Origin: Magnetovibrio sp.
Lineage (GTDB): Bacteria > Pseudomonadota > Alphaproteobacteria > Rhodospirillales > Magnetovibrionaceae
Direction of reading: 5' to 3'
Assembly (NCBI GenBank): GCA_028281525.1
Contig: JANQJR010000024.1
Coordinates: 1 to 50,207 of the forward strand
DNA: 50,207 bases
Shown here: positions 46,756 to 50,207 of the stretch, piece after piece
How the letters are laid out: every line of letters begins with the position of its first letter
Position numbering within the stretch: the first letter of the stretch is position 1
Notes under the pieces: generated by a model
The model's input: the letters and a program-made list of their open reading frames with translations, nothing else
What the model was told of the DNA's origin: nothing
Database searches by the model: none
Made by a program: the position numbers and the translations under genes

Positions 46756-48071
46756 TTCAATTCTCCCCAGAGGTCATAGGCTCCGGATTTGATGATGGTG
46801 GCTTTGACCAGATCGCCCGGTTGCAGGCCGGTGGCGTTTTCCAGATAGACGTTGCCGTCGATTTCCGGGCTGTCGGCGTAGCAGCGGCCCACCGCACCTG
46901 TCTCATCCACGTCGTCGATGAGCACGTCCAGGGTCGAGCCGATGCGATCCATCAGTTTGCGCTCCGAAATATCCTGGGACAGTTCCATGAACCGCTCCCA
47001 CCGGCTGAGCTTGTCTTCCGGGTCCACGTGACCCGGCAGGGCATTGGCCTTTGCGCCGTCGATGTTTTCATATTGGAAACAGCCGACCCGGTCCAACTGC
47101 GCGTCTTCCAGGAAATCCAGAAGCGTTTCGAAGTCGTCTTCCGTCTCGCCGGGATAACCGACGATGAAGGTGGAGCGGATCGCGATGTCGGGACAGATGG
47201 CGCGCCACTTTTCGATCCGCTCCAAGACCTTTTCCGCATGTGCGGGCCGCGCCATGGATTTCAGAACGCCGGGGCTCGCGTGCTGGAAGGGGATGTCCAG
47301 ATACGGCAGGATTTTGCCATCCGCCATCAGTTCGATCACGTTGTCCACGTGGGGGTAGGGGTAGACATAGTGCAGCCGCACCCAAGCGCCCAAATTCCCC
47401 AGCGCGTTGGCCAAGTTGTACATGTCGGTCTTGATCGCGTTTCCACACCAATCGCTTTCGGCGTAGTTCAGGTCGAGCCCATAGGCGCTGGTATCCTGGC
47501 TGATCACCAGCAACTCCTTCACGCCGCTTTCGACCAGGCGTTCGGCTTCGCGCAACACATCGCCTGCCGGACGACTGGCGAGCGGTCCGCGGATATCGGG
47601 GATGATGCAGAACTTGCAGCTGTGGTTGCAGCCTTCGGAAATTTTCAGATACGAATAGTGGCGCGGCGTCAGCTTCATGCCTTCCGGACCGATCAGGTCC
47701 ACGTACGGATCGTGCAATGGCGGCACCGCATCGTGCACGGCCTCGACCACCTGTTCGTATTGATGCGGGCCGGTGACGGAGAGCACACCGGGCGCGACCT
47801 CGCGGATTGCGCCTTCGTCGATGCCGAGACACCCGGTGACGATTACCCGGCCGTTTTCCGCCATGGCTTCCTGGATGGCTTCCAGGCTTTCTTCGCGGGC
47901 ACTGTCGATGAAACCGCAGGTGTTGACCAGCACCACGTCCGCGCCTTCGTAGCTTTCGGAAACTGCGTACCCTTCCGCGCCCAGCTTGGTGAGGATGCGT
48001 TCCGAATCGACCAGCGCTTTGGGGCAACCCAGCGAGATGATACCGACCTTAGGGGGCGTTTTTTTATCCAT
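46752..48071 (-). CDS. rimO: Ribosomal protein S12 methylthiotransferase
   Basis: Radical SAM enzyme that adds a methylthio group to Asp of ribosomal protein S12. The N-terminal MTTase domain starts [32 protein letters not shown] and [10 protein letters not shown] supply the auxiliary cluster cysteines. The radical SAM motif is [24 protein letters not shown] domain at the C-terminus starts near [13 protein letters not shown]. At 439 residues it has normal length. It is divergent from the purine permease. Confidence 0.97.
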   Translation of the reverse strand: MDKKTPPKVGIISLGCPKALVDSERILTKLGAEGYAVSESYEGADVVLVNTCGFIDSAREESLEAIQEAMAENGRVIVTGCLGIDEGAIREVAPGVLSVTGPHQYEQVVEAVHDAVPPLHDPYVDLIGPEGMKLTPRHYSYLKISEGCNHSCKFCIIPDIRGPLASRPAGDVLREAERLVESGVKELLVISQDTSAYGLDLNYAESDWCGNAIKTDMYNLANALGNLGAWVRLHYVYPYPHVDNVIELMADGKILPYLDIPFQHASPGVLKSMARPAHAEKVLERIEKWRAICPDIAIRSTFIVGYPGETEDDFETLLDFLEDAQLDRVGCFQYENIDGAKANALPGHVDPEDKLSRWERFMELSQDISERKLMDRIGSTLDVLIDDVDETGAVGRCYADSPEIDGNVYLENATGLQPGDLVKATIIKSGAYDLWGELK

Positions 48072-48213
48072 CGGGACTATATATGGTCTCGTATCCGGGC
48101 TGTAAACAGCATGAAAGCGGCTTTTTGATTGACCGGGTATGCGGTTCGTGGCGTGATTCGATACCGATTGGGATCAGATGTACTTCACGTTCTGGGGAAG
48201 AAGGACCTCTCTC

Positions 48214-49509
48214 ATGCAATGGCTCGATCAATACTTTGGCGTGACCGCCAAGGGTAGTTCCATCCGCACCGAATTCCTCGCGGGTTTCGCGACGTTCCTG
48301 ACCATGGCCTACATCATCGTGGTCAACCCCGCGATCCTGTCCACCGGCGGCCTGGATTTCGGCGCTGTGTTCGTCGCGACCATCATCGCCGCCATGGTCG
48401 GCACCGCGATCATGGGGCTGTGGGCGAACTGGCCGGTGGCGATGGCGCCCGGCATGGGGCTCAACGCGTTCTTCACCTTCGGCATCGTGATCGGCATGAA
48501 GCAGCCATGGGAAGTGGCGCTGGGCGCGGTGTTCGTCAGCGGCGTGCTGTTTCTGCTCCTGAGTCTCACCGGTCTGCGCGAATGGGTGATCAATTCGATT
48601 CCCCGGTCCTTGAAGCTCGGCATCGGCGCGGGCATCGGCATGTTTCTGGCGATCATCGGCTTGAAAAACGCGGGCGTGGTGGTCGACAACGAAGCGACCC
48701 TGGTGGGGCTCGGCGATTTCACCAGCCTGCCGGTGATGCTGTTCATGATCGGCTTCGCCATCATGGTGGTGTTGGACAAGCTGCGCATACCGGGCGGCAT
48801 TGTCATCGGCATCATCGCGGTGAGCCTCGTCGGCTGGCTCAGCGGCACGTCGGAACTGGCGGGCATCGTCGGTTCGGTCCCCAGCCTGGAGCCGACGCTG
48901 TTTAAGCTGGATATTGCGGGCGCATTGACCGCGGCGATGATTGGCGTGGTGTTCGCGCTGTTGTTCGTGGATTTCTTCGACACCGCCGGCACGCTCACGT
49001 CCGTCGCCAACATTGCGGGCAAGATCGGCCCGGACGGTAAGATCGAAAACATCGGCCGTGCGGTGATCAGCGATTCGGTTGCGACTGTCGTGGGCTCTCT
49101 GTTCGGCACCTCCAACACCACGTCCTATATCGAAAGCGCGGCCGGCATCAAGGAAGGCGGACGCACCGGCCTGACCGCTTTAGTGGTCGCGATCTTCTTC
49201 CTGCTGTGTCTGGGCTTCGCGCCGCTGGCAAAAAGCATTCCGGCCTACGCCACCGGCGCGGCGCTGGTGTTCGTCGCCACGCACTTCATGCGCAATATGC
49301 TGGACATCGATTGGGACGACGTCACCGAATACGCGCCCGCGGTTTTGGCGGCGATCTTGATGCCGTTGACGTTTTCCATCGCCAACGGCATCGCCATCGG
49401 GTTCATCACCTATGCGGTGGTGAAGATCGCCAGCGGCAAATTCGACGAGGCCAATCCGGCGGTTCTGCTGGTGGCGGTCTTGGGCGTTTTGCATTATGCG
49501 TTTGGATGA
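48214..49509 (+). CDS. NCS2-family purine (guanine/hypoxanthine-type) permease
   Basis: Membrane permease of 431 residues, AzgA/PbuG type, with about 13 helices. The start at 48214 (MQWLDQYFGV) follows AAGGACC; the in-frame ATG at 48178 lacks such a site. Family traits include EFLAGFATFLTMAYIIVVNPAILS near the N-terminus, MAPGMGLNAFFTFG, LLFVDFFDTAGTLTSVA and TSNTTSYIESAAGIKEGGRTGLTALVVA. It is followed after three bases by a phosphoribosyltransferase gene, so uptake and salvage of a purine base are coupled. No purine riboswitch was recognised upstream. Confidence 0.94.
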   Translation: MQWLDQYFGVTAKGSSIRTEFLAGFATFLTMAYIIVVNPAILSTGGLDFGAVFVATIIAAMVGTAIMGLWANWPVAMAPGMGLNAFFTFGIVIGMKQPWEVALGAVFVSGVLFLLLSLTGLREWVINSIPRSLKLGIGAGIGMFLAIIGLKNAGVVVDNEATLVGLGDFTSLPVMLFMIGFAIMVVLDKLRIPGGIVIGIIAVSLVGWLSGTSELAGIVGSVPSLEPTLFKLDIAGALTAAMIGVVFALLFVDFFDTAGTLTSVANIAGKIGPDGKIENIGRAVISDSVATVVGSLFGTSNTTSYIESAAGIKEGGRTGLTALVVAIFFLLCLGFAPLAKSIPAYATGAALVFVATHFMRNMLDIDWDDVTEYAPAVLAAILMPLTFSIANGIAIGFITYAVVKIASGKFDEANPAVLLVAVLGVLHYAFG

Positions 49510-49512
49510 TCC

Positions 49513-50061
49513 ATGAACGATAAGATCTTCATTTCCGCCAACCAGCTTTTGGAAGATTCCTACCGGCTCGCGCGGCGGATTTTCGACGATGGATTCCGCC
49601 CGGATTACATCGTCGGCATCTGGCGGGGCGGCGCGCCGGTGGGAATCGCGGTGCAGGAATGGCTGGCGCACAACGGAGCGCCGACGGATCACATTTCCAT
49701 CCGTACTTCATCCTACACCGGGATTGGAGAGCAGACACAGGAAATCCGCGTGCACGGATTGCACTACATCGTCGAAAACGCGAATGCCGAGGATTCCCTG
49801 CTGATCATCGACGATACGTTCGACACCGGACGCAGCGTTGGCGCGGTGATCGATGCCATCAGGCGCCTGTCGCGCGCCAACACGCCCGGCACCATCCGGG
49901 TCGCCACGGTCTATTACAAGCCGACCTTGCGCAAAGTGGATTTCGAACCCGACTACTACATGCACACCACGGATAAATGGCTGGTGTTCCCGCATGAGCT
50001 TCAGGGCCTGAGCGACGAAGAAATCGCCCAATACAAACCTTTGGCCGCTTCAACCAAGTAA
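49513..50061 (+). CDS. Purine phosphoribosyltransferase
   Basis: A 182-residue phosphoribosyltransferase. PRPP loop LLIIDDTFDTGRS (about 96-108) and the N-terminal IVGIWRGGAPVG are clear. The C-terminal hood with YYMHTTDKWLVFPHEL resembles xanthine/hypoxanthine-guanine enzymes of archaeal and Gpt-like type. Operon position behind the purine permease suggests it converts the imported base to the nucleotide. Exact base preference cannot be read from the sequence. Confidence 0.9.
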   Translation: MNDKIFISANQLLEDSYRLARRIFDDGFRPDYIVGIWRGGAPVGIAVQEWLAHNGAPTDHISIRTSSYTGIGEQTQEIRVHGLHYIVENANAEDSLLIIDDTFDTGRSVGAVIDAIRRLSRANTPGTIRVATVYYKPTLRKVDFEPDYYMHTTDKWLVFPHELQGLSDEEIAQYKPLAASTK

Positions 50062-50085
50062 TCCTTTCATGCTACACTGCCCGTC

Positions 50086-50207
50086 ATGGGCAAAATGTTG
50101 AATTTATTGAAAGAAGGCGACCGGCGTACGGTGGGCCGTGTGGCCGATGCGGTGCGTTTGGCGACCGGCAACCTTGCGTACCTCGACGAATTGGTGGACC
50201 TTTTGAC
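50086..50207 (+). CDS. Start of an unidentified gene, cut by window end
   Basis: An open frame begins at ATG 50086 (MGKMLNLLKEGDRRTVGRV) and runs 40 codons to the end of the window. It lies 24 bases after the phosphoribosyltransferase stop and may belong to the same operon. The visible part is helical and Leu/Asp-rich; too short to identify. Confidence 0.5.
   Translation, partial: MGKMLNLLKEGDRRTVGRVADAVRLATGNLAYLDELVDLL

Noticed and set aside
46821-48128. 435-codon plus-strand frame opposite rimO
   Set aside because: rimO on the minus strand has all its cysteine motifs. The plus frame is His/Val/Phe-rich noise typical of antisense.
48072-48213. Purine riboswitch upstream of the permease
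   Set aside because: The leader lacks the three-helix purine aptamer core and its conserved loop sequences. A xanthine-type element could not be assessed by eye.

Overview
The window looks like chromosomal DNA of a marine or freshwater alphaproteobacterium, probably near the Rhodospirillales. The grounds are GC-rich coding sequence, a Rhodobacter/Rhizobium-style hup-hyp hydrogenase locus, FecR/RTX type I secretion substrates, and 3' tRNA-fMet sequence of alphaproteobacterial type. The genus cannot be fixed from the sequence alone.

Positions 1-6220: two copies of a 20-bp sequence identical to the 3' end of an initiator tRNA (79-98, 269-288) and a shorter third copy (5820-5831). Each is preceded by small hairpins and followed by a terminator-like hairpin. 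They flank one very large secreted mosaic protein gene (636-5717; RTX, cadherin-like, LamG-like and SPRY-like parts, and seven tandem ~55-residue repeats).

Positions 6000-22400: a hydrogen-oxidation locus. A sigma-54 promoter with an IHF-type site drives hupSLCDFGH, a fused hupI-hupJ gene and a tiny HupE-like gene. The small subunit carries the six-cysteine proximal cluster set of oxygen-tolerant group 1d uptake hydrogenases. After a terminator come hupUV (H2-sensing hydrogenase), then a second sigma-54 promoter and hypB, hypCDE, hupR and hupT. Both sigma-54 promoters carry a TTTCC-N5-GGAA(A) inverted repeat about 110 bp upstream of the -24 element. This is the best candidate for the HupR operator. 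HupUV, HupT and HupR form the known H2-sensing circuit, which would control both the enzyme operon and the hyp maturation operon. hypA, hypF and hupK are not in the window.

Positions 22400-33600: mixed housekeeping and accessory genes. These are a PcfJ-like unknown, a flavoprotein, an HxlR regulator divergent from a methyltransferase, a YgiQ-type radical SAM protein, a small charged protein, gamma-glutamyltransferase, an MBL-fold protein lacking its HxH zinc ligands, a small cysteine-containing secreted protein and an ArsJ-like exporter without its usual GAPDH partner.

Positions 33600-46100: a hybrid histidine kinase, then a large secreted FecR/collagen-like/Ala-rich coil/Gly-Phe-Pro/RTX protein with its own type I secretion apparatus (TolC, ABC ATPase with an altered signature motif, HlyD). 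The same exporter could also serve the 636-5717 protein.

Positions 46100-50207: a YcbL-type hydrolase with rimO on the minus strand, then a purine permease and phosphoribosyltransferase pair, and the start of a gene cut by the window end.
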